Shown: in pieces, positions 25,204 to 32,734 of the stretch | Position numbering within the stretch: the first letter of the stretch is position 1 | Layout of the letters: every line of letters begins with the position of its first letter | DNA from: Pseudomonadota bacterium | GTDB taxonomy: Bacteria; Pseudomonadota; Gammaproteobacteria; Burkholderiales; JABEVD01 | Direction of reading: 5' to 3' | Length of the DNA: 32,952 bases | NCBI GenBank assembly: GCA_021848825.1 | Contig: JAJZTQ010000028.1 | Location: 1 to 32,952, forward strand | The notes under the pieces: generated by a model | The model's database searches: none | Told to the model about the DNA's origin: nothing | Seen by the model: the letters and a program-made list of their open reading frames with translations, nothing else | Position numbers and translations under genes: made by a program

Positions 25204-26142
25204 TCAGCTTTCGCTGAAGTGGCTGATCCATGCAGCGATTCTCTCCTTGGAAACAGGATTGCCGGCTGGCTTGACAGACCCTTCGAAGCCTGATGGCGTT
25301 TTCTTCAGCTGCATTGCCTTGCCGCTTTCGTGAAGGCGGAAAAGAAATGCCAGCCAGGCAACATGCCTCCCCGAGATGGGCGCATCGGAAGGCGTTTCAA
25401 GGAATTCCGCGAAAGGCGGCTCTCCCGGAAAGACATATTTCTCTTCCGCTTTTTCGCAGCCCAGTTCAGACAGCAATGCTTCCTCACCTGTTTCCGCGAG
25501 CTTCTTCCTGAGATCCTCGCCAAACAGGCCGCTCCGATGCGCCTCGATGCTGACGAGATCGGCATAATCCATCAATAGCCAGTCCGGCTCGAAAGGCTTG
25601 ATGCCGAGCGCTGCAGCTGCCGCAAGATAATCGTCCAGGGCGGAAACGGGTTCCCCGAGAACAGTGCAAAGCGTATAGAGCGACCCTATCCTGTGCGACA
25701 CGGCCTGCATTTGCCTCACCATCAATTTTTCCCTCAGAAGCACATCATGCTCCTTTCGCAACGCAGCGAGTTCGAGGGCCTGCTTCAGTTCCATCCTGAG
25801 CGCCGATATTTCCCATGGCTTCTGGATATAGCGATGGATCTGCCCCTGATTGACCGCCTCGACCGTTTGCTCCAGTTCGGAATAGGCCGTGGTCAGGATC
25901 CTGACCATGTGCGGATAATTGATCCTGGCGTAAAGCAGCAGCTCGTTGCCGCTCCCGCCCGGCATGCGCTGGTCCGAAACCAGTACGGAAAGCGTCCCGG
26001 CATGCTCGTCCAGGAGGCGCTTCCCTTCTTCAACGGTGCCTGCCGAGATGATGGGCGCCATGGAATCTATCGCGCGCTGAAAATACTTGACGGCAGTTGC
26101 TTCATCGTCCACGAAGAGGATTAACGGGGCATTGTCGGTCAT
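25204..26142 (-). CDS. phcQ: PhcQ-like receiver protein with uncharacterised C-terminal domain
   Basis: The receiver occupies residues 1-125: VDDE at 11-14, D57 in VLVSDQRMPGGSG, T in LTTAY and Lys in IQKPW. The remaining ~185 residues lack a DNA-binding helix-turn-helix, GGDEF, HD-GYP or other output I recognise. A coiled-coil-like helix (about 115-150) leads to a helical, acidic domain. This matches the PhcQ type of orphan response regulator in the phcBSRQ operon. The ATG overlaps the hybrid kinase gene by 4 bp. It likely receives phosphate from the PhcS- or PhcR-like kinase and acts by protein contact. The symbol is assigned by order and domain content, not by a database match. Confidence 0.7.
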   Translation of the reverse strand: MTDNAPLILFVDDEATAVKYFQRAIDSMAPIISAGTVEEGKRLLDEHAGTLSVLVSDQRMPGGSGNELLLYARINYPHMVRILTTAYSELEQTVEAVNQGQIHRYIQKPWEISALRMELKQALELAALRKEHDVLLREKLMVRQMQAVSHRIGSLYTLCTVLGEPVSALDDYLAAAAALGIKPFEPDWLLMDYADLVSIEAHRSGLFGEDLRKKLAETGEEALLSELGCEKAEEKYVFPGEPPFAEFLETPSDAPISGRHVAWLAFLFRLHESGKAMQLKKTPSGFEGSVKPAGNPVSKERIAAWISHFSES

Positions 26143-27236
26143 TGATCGCTCCTTTTTGTAACCGGAAAATTGAGTATGAAAACGGTAGGGCTTCCTGGCG
26201 CGGAATGTACCATGATACCCCCGCCGAATGATTGCATGATACGGTTGCAGAAGATCATTCCCCAGCCCGTTCCGCCCTCGTCGGCATGGGTCGTGACCGG
26301 ATCATGGAGAAGCCTATCCAGAACCTGACCGGGAATGCCGGGGCCGTTGTCCAGAATCCGGATCTGCGGATTTTCATCCACCAGGACCGTGAAGCGAACC
26401 ATGGGTGAAGGCTGATGCTGCACGGCGCGCAAGGCATTTCCCAATATCGAGGACAGCACCAGCATCACGCCATTCGGGGCGGCAGGAATGGGGAAATCCT
26501 GTGCGACATCGATGATGATCTGCGCCCGCTGGACATGGGTAAGCGGATAGGTATCGAGCAGGGACGATATCATGCTTCTCGCTGTTGCCCCGATTTCATT
26601 GGCAAGCGCGGCACCTGCATCACGGACCGATTCGACGAATGAAGAAAGCAGAGTCAGGCAATAGCTCGCGTTGTCTCTCATGGCAGTCAGGGCTCTTGAA
26701 ATGTCCGGCTGCTGAAGGGTCGGCATGTCAGCCATCCTTTGCTCCATGCCGCGCACGTAATTGACGATCGTGGCAAGCGGCGTATTGAGTTCATGGGCGA
26801 GAAACCCGAGCGTCTCTTCTATCGCCTGCAGCCTCTGCCTTTTCACGCGGCGCTCCCTGGCAAGGTCGCTCGCCAGGCGCAACGTGCTCCTGACCTCCTC
26901 GAAATCGAATGGTTTCTCGATGATCCTGAAAATTTCGCCCGAATTCACGGCGTCGAGCAGCACATCCCTGTCCGCATAGGCCGTCACCAGGATGCGAACC
27001 ACATAGGGAAACTCTTCGGCCACAATGCGGAGCAGTTCCCCGCCATTTCTTCCCGGCATTCGGTAGTCGGTGACCAGAATGTCGACATGTCTTTCCCGCA
27101 GGATCGCGATGGCCTTGTCGGCGCCTGGCGCCGCGATCACTTGGTGATCGGCAGCGAAAGCGCGAGCGAAGTACTTCCCCGCCATTTCCTCGTCGTCCAC
27201 ATACAGGATGACTGAATCGATTTTGCTTTCACTCAT
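26139..27236 (-). CDS. phcR: PhcR-like hybrid: N-terminal receiver fused to a C-terminal histidine kinase
   Basis: From the start at 27236 the 365-residue protein has a receiver (1-125; VDDE at 13-16, D57 in ILVTDYRMPGRNG, Lys in IIEKPF) followed by a DHp helix with H148 in GFLAHELNTPLATI. An HATPase_c domain follows, with N box SSILGNALRA (about 262-271), G1 DNGPGIPG (296-303) and G2 GGTGWGMIF. A receiver at the N-terminus and transmitter at the C-terminus, with no sensor domain, is the unusual PhcR architecture of Ralstonia. The chosen start overlaps the phcS-like stop by one base (TGATG). An upstream in-frame ATG at 27275 lies inside that gene and is less likely. Confidence 0.75.
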   Translation of the reverse strand: MSESKIDSVILYVDDEEMAGKYFARAFAADHQVIAAPGADKAIAILRERHVDILVTDYRMPGRNGGELLRIVAEEFPYVVRILVTAYADRDVLLDAVNSGEIFRIIEKPFDFEEVRSTLRLASDLARERRVKRQRLQAIEETLGFLAHELNTPLATIVNYVRGMEQRMADMPTLQQPDISRALTAMRDNASYCLTLLSSFVESVRDAGAALANEIGATARSMISSLLDTYPLTHVQRAQIIIDVAQDFPIPAAPNGVMLVLSSILGNALRAVQHQPSPMVRFTVLVDENPQIRILDNGPGIPGQVLDRLLHDPVTTHADEGGTGWGMIFCNRIMQSFGGGIMVHSAPGSPTVFILNFPVTKRSDQ

Positions 27237-28558
27237 CACGATGCCCTTGGCAAATCGAAGATCATTCTCGTCCATGCGCCATAGGCGCTCTCGGCGAACA
27301 ACGTTCCGCCATGCCGTTCGATCACGCTGTAGCTGATGGAGAGGCCGAGGCCGAGTCCCTGGCCGACGTCCCTTGTGGTGAAGAATGGCTCGAAAACCCG
27401 CCCCAGATTTTCAGGCGCAATGCCTGGTCCGTTGTCCGTGACCGAAACGAAAAACCTGTCATTCTCCCATTTCGCAGCAATCTGGATGGAAGGATTTGGA
27501 CGATTCGCGGCATGCAGTGCAAGCGCGGCATTGCCGAGCAGATTGACCAATACGCCGATGATGGCCGCCTCGTCCCCGTTGACCAGGGTATCTTTGGGCA
27601 TGTCGCTTGTGACCGCTATCCCCTTGGTCTCATGCCCCACCAGACGGATCGCCGAGCCGACTGCCTTCTCGAAAAGGAAATCCCTTCCTTCAGCATCCCC
27701 TTTCCTGTAGGCGAAAGTCTTCAGGTCCGAAACGATATGCTGAACGCGCTGCATGCCCTGCTTGGCGTCCTGAAGGCATTCCCTGAGCGACTGGCTGGCA
27801 TTCGAAACAGGATCTTCTATCGCGACATCCATCGCCATCAGACAATAATTGACCGGATTGTTGACCTCATGAAGCAGCCCCGCCGAAAGCGTGCCGATTG
27901 CAGCCATCTTTTCCTGCTGGATCATCTGCCCCTTGATTTTGATGAGATTTTTGTTGGTTTCTTCCAGCTGCTCATTCTTTTCCGCCACTTCCGCCTTTAA
28001 CCTGAAGAGCATCAGGCGGCCGCGCTCATTGTAGAAGGTACATACCGCGCTGGCGATGGCTGAAAACACGAGGAGAAATGAATTGACCACGAAATCGCCA
28101 TGAAAACCGAAGCTCTCAGGATGGAAGGAGCAGGCAATCACGTAAAGGAGATAGCTCAGGACGCCCAGGCTGACGTTTACCTTGAGACCGAAAGGCAGGG
28201 CAATGCCTGATGCGAAGATGGCGAGATTCAGTCCGCTATAAAAGATCGATTTCGCCCCATCCGTGACGGCGATCATCCAGCATATCATGATCTGCGGAAG
28301 GAGTAGCCAAAGGAAAGTCAGCGGCTGGATTCTTTCCTTTCCCCATTCTGTTGCCATCACCAGGATGATCACGAAAACGAGAATCGAGCAGGCGAGGCGC
28401 GCGGCCGCAAACTCCAGCTGCTTGTCCGGATAGATTCCATAATCCAGGATGGCACCAAGCAGAATCAGTGCGATCCCGGTATAAGCGCCGCCGCGGCTGA
28501 AGATGAAACGGTATTCCCGAAATGCGATTTCGTATCCGGCCTGAAGGCCCTTGTCCAT
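27236..28558 (-). CDS. phcS: PhcS-like membrane sensor histidine kinase
   Basis: Six or so hydrophobic segments fill residues 22-175 (for example GIALILLGAIL, ILVFVIILVMA, LWLLLPQIMICWMI, SLGVLSYLLYVIA, SFLLVFSAIASAV). They have short loops and no large periplasmic domain, suggesting detection of a membrane-soluble signal. A coiled coil (about 185-218) connects to the DHp with H230 in SAGLLHEVNNPVNY. The HATPase has N box VNLLGNAALALHA (338-350), G1 DNGPGIAP (375-382) and G2 GLGLGLSISY. The family is the HisKA type seen in PhcS, LqsS and CqsS-like sensors. It starts 8 bp after the phcB-like gene. Confidence 0.78.
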   Translation of the reverse strand: MDKGLQAGYEIAFREYRFIFSRGGAYTGIALILLGAILDYGIYPDKQLEFAAARLACSILVFVIILVMATEWGKERIQPLTFLWLLLPQIMICWMIAVTDGAKSIFYSGLNLAIFASGIALPFGLKVNVSLGVLSYLLYVIACSFHPESFGFHGDFVVNSFLLVFSAIASAVCTFYNERGRLMLFRLKAEVAEKNEQLEETNKNLIKIKGQMIQQEKMAAIGTLSAGLLHEVNNPVNYCLMAMDVAIEDPVSNASQSLRECLQDAKQGMQRVQHIVSDLKTFAYRKGDAEGRDFLFEKAVGSAIRLVGHETKGIAVTSDMPKDTLVNGDEAAIIGVLVNLLGNAALALHAANRPNPSIQIAAKWENDRFFVSVTDNGPGIAPENLGRVFEPFFTTRDVGQGLGLGLSISYSVIERHGGTLFAESAYGAWTRMIFDLPRAS

Positions 28559-28566
28559 TGTCTTCC

Positions 28567-29958
28567 CTAACCGATGGCTGCTTCTGCGAACACGTTTACG
28601 CCAGTCGTATCAACGTAAATATTGTGCCTGCTCGATTCCGGAGGAAGAAGCGATGCTATTCCAGCCTCGTCCCTGTAAATCAGATACCACTCCAGCAAAT
28701 GCTCCATGCCGGATTTTTCTGGATTGCTGGAATGAACGTTGGTGATAAGGAGCCGTCCCCCTGGATGGATGCGGGAGCAAAAATGCGCGGTGAGCCTTGA
28801 ACAGACCTTGTCGGACAAATAATCGAACAGGCCCGCACAGTATACCGCGTCGAATTCCCGAAGGTTTTCTTGGTCCGGGACAATGCGGCGCTTCAGCAGT
28901 TTGTGGACCGAATCATGGACATATTTGATGGAAACGTTCTTGCCGATCTGCCCGATGATGGACGATAGTTTCTTTTCCGTCCATGCCAGCGTCTCCTCGT
29001 TGAAATCGAGCAGCTCGAAAGAAAGGAACTCAGGATGCGGATAGCTTTGCAGAAAGCGCTGTATTTCCACTGCCGGTCCGCAACCGACGTTAAGAATCCT
29101 GAATACCTTTCCTGCGCCCATTGCCGCATCTGCACACCGCTTCAAGAAATCAACCAGGAGATCGATGCGATTGCGGTGGGCCTTTGCCACTTCGGTCTGC
29201 AGAAAGGCGGTATTCACCATCTGGAAATAGGTGCTAGGACCCTCGCGCGGATCTCCGATGATCTGGTTGACCATCTGGTAATCGCCCGCATACCCCAAAG
29301 GCTTCATGTAGGTTCTGAAAATGAAGGGCGCCCTGAGCAGAAGGGGGTGAAGCGCTGATTGTGCAAAAGACCGATGCGAAGGAGCAAGCTCTTCCTCGAC
29401 CAGAGACGCCTCGCCGTTCAGCGAATCGAAGTAGGATTTCATCTTCTGCATCAATGGCGCAGCGAGTTCGAAAAAAACATCCGATCTCAGCTGGCCGTTC
29501 GCTTTTGGGAGCGAATCCGACAGGTCCACCTGCTCGATCCAGCGGGATACATCCGAAAGAAACGCGCGCATTTCATTGACCACGATCTGGTAATCCTTCC
29601 TGATCTTGAAGCGCCTGGACCAATCGTGAACGAATGCCTGAGCCTCTGCGCCTATCACTCCTGGCACGACCTCGACATCGGTAAGCTCCTGCCATTCGTC
29701 GATGAGCGTGACCGAAACGACGGCAGTCAGACCGGTATTGACGAGGCTGATGACGACCGCCTTGCCCTGATAGGCGGCCTTTGCGCCGAACCTGACGGTG
29801 AAATCGCCAAGCACCTCGCTTACCTGCACGATTGAATAGGGGTTGTACACCTCCATCACGAGGGATTTTCTCTGGAGGTTGATGATGGTTCCCCTAACCG
29901 CTTCGCCTTCCGAATTCCGGAAGCTCACCAGGGGGTCGATTTGAGATTGTGTGTACAT
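28567..29958 (-). CDS. phcB: PhcB-like SAM-dependent methyltransferase with PilZ-like N-terminal domain
   Basis: The C-terminal part (about residues 265-455) is a class I methyltransferase with motif I RILNVGCGPAVEIQRFL (287-303), acidic residue in FELLDFNEETL (314-324), and FDAVYCAGLFDYL. The middle (about 105-265) has YMKPLGYAGDYQMVNQI, a conserved stretch of the family annotated as 3-hydroxypalmitate methyl ester (extracellular factor) synthesis protein, PhcB. The first ~95 residues form a beta-rich PilZ-like domain (PLVSFRNSEGEAVRGTIINL) but lack clear c-di-GMP-binding RxxxR and D/NxSxxG motifs. It is first in a four-gene operon with sensor kinase, receiver-kinase and receiver genes, matching phcBSRQ. 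The predicted product is a methylated fatty-acid-type signal; the substrate is inferred from the family. Confidence 0.75.
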   Translation of the reverse strand: MYTQSQIDPLVSFRNSEGEAVRGTIINLQRKSLVMEVYNPYSIVQVSEVLGDFTVRFGAKAAYQGKAVVISLVNTGLTAVVSVTLIDEWQELTDVEVVPGVIGAEAQAFVHDWSRRFKIRKDYQIVVNEMRAFLSDVSRWIEQVDLSDSLPKANGQLRSDVFFELAAPLMQKMKSYFDSLNGEASLVEEELAPSHRSFAQSALHPLLLRAPFIFRTYMKPLGYAGDYQMVNQIIGDPREGPSTYFQMVNTAFLQTEVAKAHRNRIDLLVDFLKRCADAAMGAGKVFRILNVGCGPAVEIQRFLQSYPHPEFLSFELLDFNEETLAWTEKKLSSIIGQIGKNVSIKYVHDSVHKLLKRRIVPDQENLREFDAVYCAGLFDYLSDKVCSRLTAHFCSRIHPGGRLLITNVHSSNPEKSGMEHLLEWYLIYRDEAGIASLLPPESSRHNIYVDTTGVNVFAEAAIG

Positions 29959-30081
29959 TGCTCGATAAATTCAGGCGCTGACGCCTCGCCTTTATGGTTT
30001 ATGATATCCACCTGGCGCTACAATAGCAGAAAGCCCGCCAAGCGGAAATCTGCGTGACAAACATGTTAATGGTGTAGTCCG
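29959..30081. promoter_or_regulatory. Divergent control region of the phc-like operon and the lqsR-like gene
   Basis: This 123-bp region separates two outward genes. It holds TACAAT (30019-30024), a possible -10 for the rightward gene without a good -35. The overlapping TGGCGCTACAATAGCA (30013-30028) has GG and GC exactly 10 nt apart as in sigma-54 promoters, with three mismatches to TGGCACG-N4-TTGCA. A GC-rich inverted repeat AGGCG/CGCCT (29973-29986) lies 15 bp from the phcB-like start. Neither gene has a strong ribosome-binding site. None of these elements is certain. Confidence 0.35.
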
Positions 30082-31077
30082 ATGGACAAGCATTTATCTG
30101 TTTATAGACACCCTACCCTGACTGTGCTCATCGACGACAGCAAGACGTTCCTGGACAGCCTGGCATTCCAGCTGAACCCCCAGATCGTGTACAAGGTTTT
30201 CCACGACAGCAGCTCAGCCATGGAATGGCTTTTTGCGCAGCGATTTTCCGCCATGTTCGACCCCATTTATGCAAGATCCGATGAACAGACCAATTTTTTC
30301 GAGTGGCACAGTACCCATGTCGATCTTAGTCGAATCTATCATATTTCGCTCAACAGACAGCGCTTCGACCTGCCGACAGTCCTCATCATAGACTATGCCA
30401 TGCCGCAGATGAACGGTCTTGAATTATGCGAAGCGGTCCGCAACCTTCCCTGCAAGAAAATCCTGCTGACGGGCCAGGCTGACGAAAAACTGGCAGTGGA
30501 TGCTTTCAACCGCGGACTGATCGACAGATTCATCAAGAAGAGCAGTCCTGATGCCCTCATCCGGCTGGAAAACGAAATCATCCAGCTTCAGCAGGATTTC
30601 TTCAGTGAACAGACGCGCACACTGAAAGTCCTGCTTTCAAGCGATGCCTATTCTTTTCTTTCCGATCCCGCCATGGAGGAGCTCGTTTCCCAACTCTCCC
30701 GGCGTTACCGTTTCGTCGAGCATTATCTTTTTCCCCATCCTGCGGGCATTCTTTTCCTGGACGTTCAAGGCAAAGCCACCCTGATGGTGATAGAAACGAA
30801 AGGGGGCCTGATTTCCCATGGCGAAATCGCCCAGGATCTCGGCGCGCCAGCCGAACTGCTGGCTGCATTGAACGAATTCAGGCTGGTACCCTTCTTCTCG
30901 GATACCGGCGGCATGTACGGGGATGCGGTCGGGCATGACTGGCTTTCCTATTGTCTGCCGCCGCAGATTTGCCGGGGAAGTGAAGAGTATTACTGGGCGC
31001 TTTTCGACCTGCCTTCCCATTATCTCAAGGGAACCATCTATCCCTATTCGGAATTCCTGAAAAGGCAGGGACAGTGA
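30082..31077 (+). CDS. LqsR-like response regulator with insert-bearing receiver domain
   Basis: The 331-residue protein begins with an atypical receiver. The acidic pair lies in VLIDDSKTFLDSL (residues 15-27). The phospho-acceptor is D104 in LIIDYAMPQMNG instead of around D54, because about 50 extra residues (about 45-97) are inserted before strand three. Thr is in LLTGQAD and Lys in FIKKSSPDAL. The C-terminal ~160 residues carry no known DNA-binding motif. This length, the insertion and the late Asp resemble Legionella LqsR, whose phospho-acceptor I recall as Asp108. It diverges from the phcBSRQ-like operon and converges on a nifU-like remnant with a 1-bp gap. A role as terminal regulator of the signalling circuit is inferred. 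Confidence 0.7.
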   Translation: MDKHLSVYRHPTLTVLIDDSKTFLDSLAFQLNPQIVYKVFHDSSSAMEWLFAQRFSAMFDPIYARSDEQTNFFEWHSTHVDLSRIYHISLNRQRFDLPTVLIIDYAMPQMNGLELCEAVRNLPCKKILLTGQADEKLAVDAFNRGLIDRFIKKSSPDALIRLENEIIQLQQDFFSEQTRTLKVLLSSDAYSFLSDPAMEELVSQLSRRYRFVEHYLFPHPAGILFLDVQGKATLMVIETKGGLISHGEIAQDLGAPAELLAALNEFRLVPFFSDTGGMYGDAVGHDWLSYCLPPQICRGSEEYYWALFDLPSHYLKGTIYPYSEFLKRQGQ

Positions 31078-31078
31078 T

Positions 31079-31494
31079 TCATACTGCCACCACCTCGATT
31101 TCAGGTTCTATCGTCTTATCGCCATCAGCGTCCCGGTCTGCGAACTGGGACAGCTTGCGCATGTTCCGTAATAGCGGATGCAGAGCAGGTTTCCGCACAG
31201 CGTCATGATCTCCAGATCCCCGCCGTCCATGACGAGTGTGGGACGGATACGCTCGTCCATGATCTTCCTGATCGCGAAGAGCCTGGGATCCTCGTTTTCG
31301 TCCGGCGCCGATTCTGCGCGGGCGGGCACTTCCGCCGCTTTCGCTTCCCTGATCGGCTGGGCGATTTTTCTCACCAGATCCGTCCTCCTGGCCACCCCCG
31401 CGGTTCGTGCAGCCAGAACGGAAGCCCCGAACTGCTTCAGGCATTCCTGGCGGAACTGCAAAAGTGCAACCTCTTCGACGCCGTGGCGGACGCC
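31079..31494 (-). pseudogene. NifU C-terminal-domain (Nfu-type) protein, frameshifted remnant
   Basis: One frame encodes a linker and then DERIRPTLVMDGGDLEIM and YYGTCASCPSS, the CxxC iron-sulfur-binding motif of NifU C-terminal/Nfu scaffold domains. That frame stops at 31108-31110 right after TLMAIRR. The expected C-terminus (TIEPEIEVVAV) continues in another frame to a stop at 31079, and the distance between the two is about four residues shorter than usual, so a small deletion with frameshift is likely. Upstream the frame is closed by TGA at 31495-31497 with only an internal ATG at 31461. Beyond that stop the same frame reads protein-like (DANWPHDFEPLFEGDVLEF), which hints at a lost N-terminus. 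It may still make a truncated protein. Confidence 0.55.
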
Positions 31495-31592
31495 TCATTC
31501 AATTGCAGCGCAAAATTCGAGAACATCACCTTCGAAAAGGGGCTCGAAGTCATGGGGCCAATTCGCATCCCGGAAAACCGTCCTGTATAATC

Positions 31593-31978
31593 ACGGCACT
31601 CTACGGCGGAGAGGCGCCTGAAAGCCTCGCAGTCTATTTCTCGCTCTACAAGTTCTATTTCTGCAAGAACAGGCTTCCTGATGCTGAAAGGACGGCAAGA
31701 GAGGCGCTGACGAAATCGGCTTCCCAGGGCGGATTTTCTCCGAACTGGGAGGAACTGGCTCATGATTCCGCCGACTGGACGGAAGAGGCTCCGCATTTCT
31801 ACCTCTTAGCCTGTAGGCGCTTGCTTTCATGCGTCTGCGCCAGGGAGACAGGATGGAATGCGAACGCATTCTGGATTAACTCGGGGTGCTCGACTGCAGG
31901 GACAGCGTGGGCAGTTCCGTCATCAGGGAAATCGCGCAGGGAGCCGATCAGGCAGAAAATGGAAAATCCGCATTATGA
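31593..31978 (+). pseudogene. TPR-like protein remnant (one frameshift, two in-frame stops)
   Basis: The first frame gives ITALYGGEAPESLAVYFSLY and RLPDAERTAREALTKSA, a helical TPR-like protein, down to PHFYL near 31805. A one-base loss near 31806-31808 then moves the reading to another frame: ALAFMRLRQGDRMECERILD, then LGVLDCRDSVGSSVIREIAQ, ending GKSAL at TGA 31976-31978. This second part contains two stops, TAG at 31814-31816 and TAA at 31877-31879. The combined reading is coherent across the frameshift, which argues for a once-functional gene. The 5' end is unclear: 31462-31592 looks protein-like on both strands. The 3' end overlaps the globin start by 20 bp. Confidence 0.7.
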
Positions 31979-32336
31979 AATGATGGGCGGCGAAGCCGCC
32001 GTGAGATCCCTCGTCGACCGGTTCTACGACATCATGGATACCGATCCGGATGCATCAGGAATCAGGAAGCTCCACCCGGACGATCTCTCCGGATCGAGAG
32101 AAAAGCTCTTCATGTTTCTCTCGGGATGGCTGGGAGGCCCCCAGCTTTATGTCGAGAAATACGGACACCCCAGGCTCAGGCAAAGGCATATGCCTTTTCC
32201 CATTGGGGAATCGGAGCGGGACCAGTGGATGCACTGCATGAAAAAGGCCCTGCTCGATTCGGCCATGGACGAAAGACTGAAGGAACAGCTGGCCTCCTCC
32301 TTCTTCAAGACCGCTGATTTCCTCAGGAATCGATGA
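31959..32336 (+). CDS. Group II truncated haemoglobin (trHbO-like)
   Basis: The 125-residue protein MENPHYEMMGGEAAVRSLVD is intact and of normal length for a 2-on-2 globin. The B10 Tyr falls in VDRFYDIMD. GGPQLYVEKYGHPRLRQRHM supplies the proximal His (F8) at the RRH/RQRH position, and DQWMHCM contains the G8 Trp typical of group II. Such proteins bind O2 or NO and are linked to oxygen or nitrosative-stress handling. The ATG at 31959 is preferred because it gives the family N-terminus; a longer in-frame extension upstream belongs to the decayed TPR-like gene. The stop codon overlaps the start of the decayed cytochrome gene (ATGA). It is the only clearly intact gene of this small cluster. Confidence 0.9.
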   Translation: MENPHYEMMGGEAAVRSLVDRFYDIMDTDPDASGIRKLHPDDLSGSREKLFMFLSGWLGGPQLYVEKYGHPRLRQRHMPFPIGESERDQWMHCMKKALLDSAMDERLKEQLASSFFKTADFLRNR

Positions 32337-32732
32337 AAGTCATCAAGCTCGCCCTTCTCCTTTCAGGCTTTCTTGCAGCCTAAGCATTCGGCGGGCCGAT
32401 GGAAAGAACGGCTGTGGCGCTCCCTCCCCCTATCGGGACCGGTTCCTGTTCAACATGCGGGATCATCTGATGGCGATAGCCGAAATCCAGGCTGCGCTTG
32501 CAGGATGGACGACGGCATGAGCAAAGCGGGCGACAACAGTTCGCTTTCGAAATACATGCCGGAAAAAATGCATGAAATCGGATTCGCCATGCATTCCGCT
32601 GCGGATGAATTCGCCGCGGAAGCAAGGGAAGCTTCATCTCCAAAGAATTACCGCAGAGCGATCGAATCGCTCTCCCGGGTGACAAGATAATGCGTCGCCT
32701 GCCATTCGAGCTTCAGGCTCTCCGGAAGATAG
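32333..32732 (+). pseudogene. c-type cytochrome remnant (two frameshifts, two in-frame stops)
   Basis: The start gives a signal peptide, MKVIKLALLLSGFLAA, cut by TAA at 32381-32383. In a second frame, PYRDRFLFNMRDHLMAIAEI and QAALAG run from 32428 to about 32505. In a third frame, KYMPEKMHEIGFAMHSAADE and SLSRVTR run to TAA at 32688-32690. That stop is directly followed in frame by CVACHSSFRL, a CxxCH haem-binding motif, ending at TAG 32730-32732. The layout (signal peptide, four-helix region, single C-terminal CxxCH) resembles cytochrome c'-like proteins. Both TAA codons could derive from CAA by one C-to-T change. No functional product is expected. Confidence 0.75.
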
Positions 32733-32734
32733 CG

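Noticed and set aside
27237-27275. Upstream ATG of the receiver-kinase gene
   Set aside because: It lies inside the preceding gene; the ATG at 27236 forms the usual TGATG coupling and gives a normal receiver N-terminus.
31407-31958. A single long protein running into the globin
   Set aside because: The first part is Arg-rich and antisense to the NifU-type domain; the second part is the broken TPR-like gene. The globin has its own normal start at 31959.
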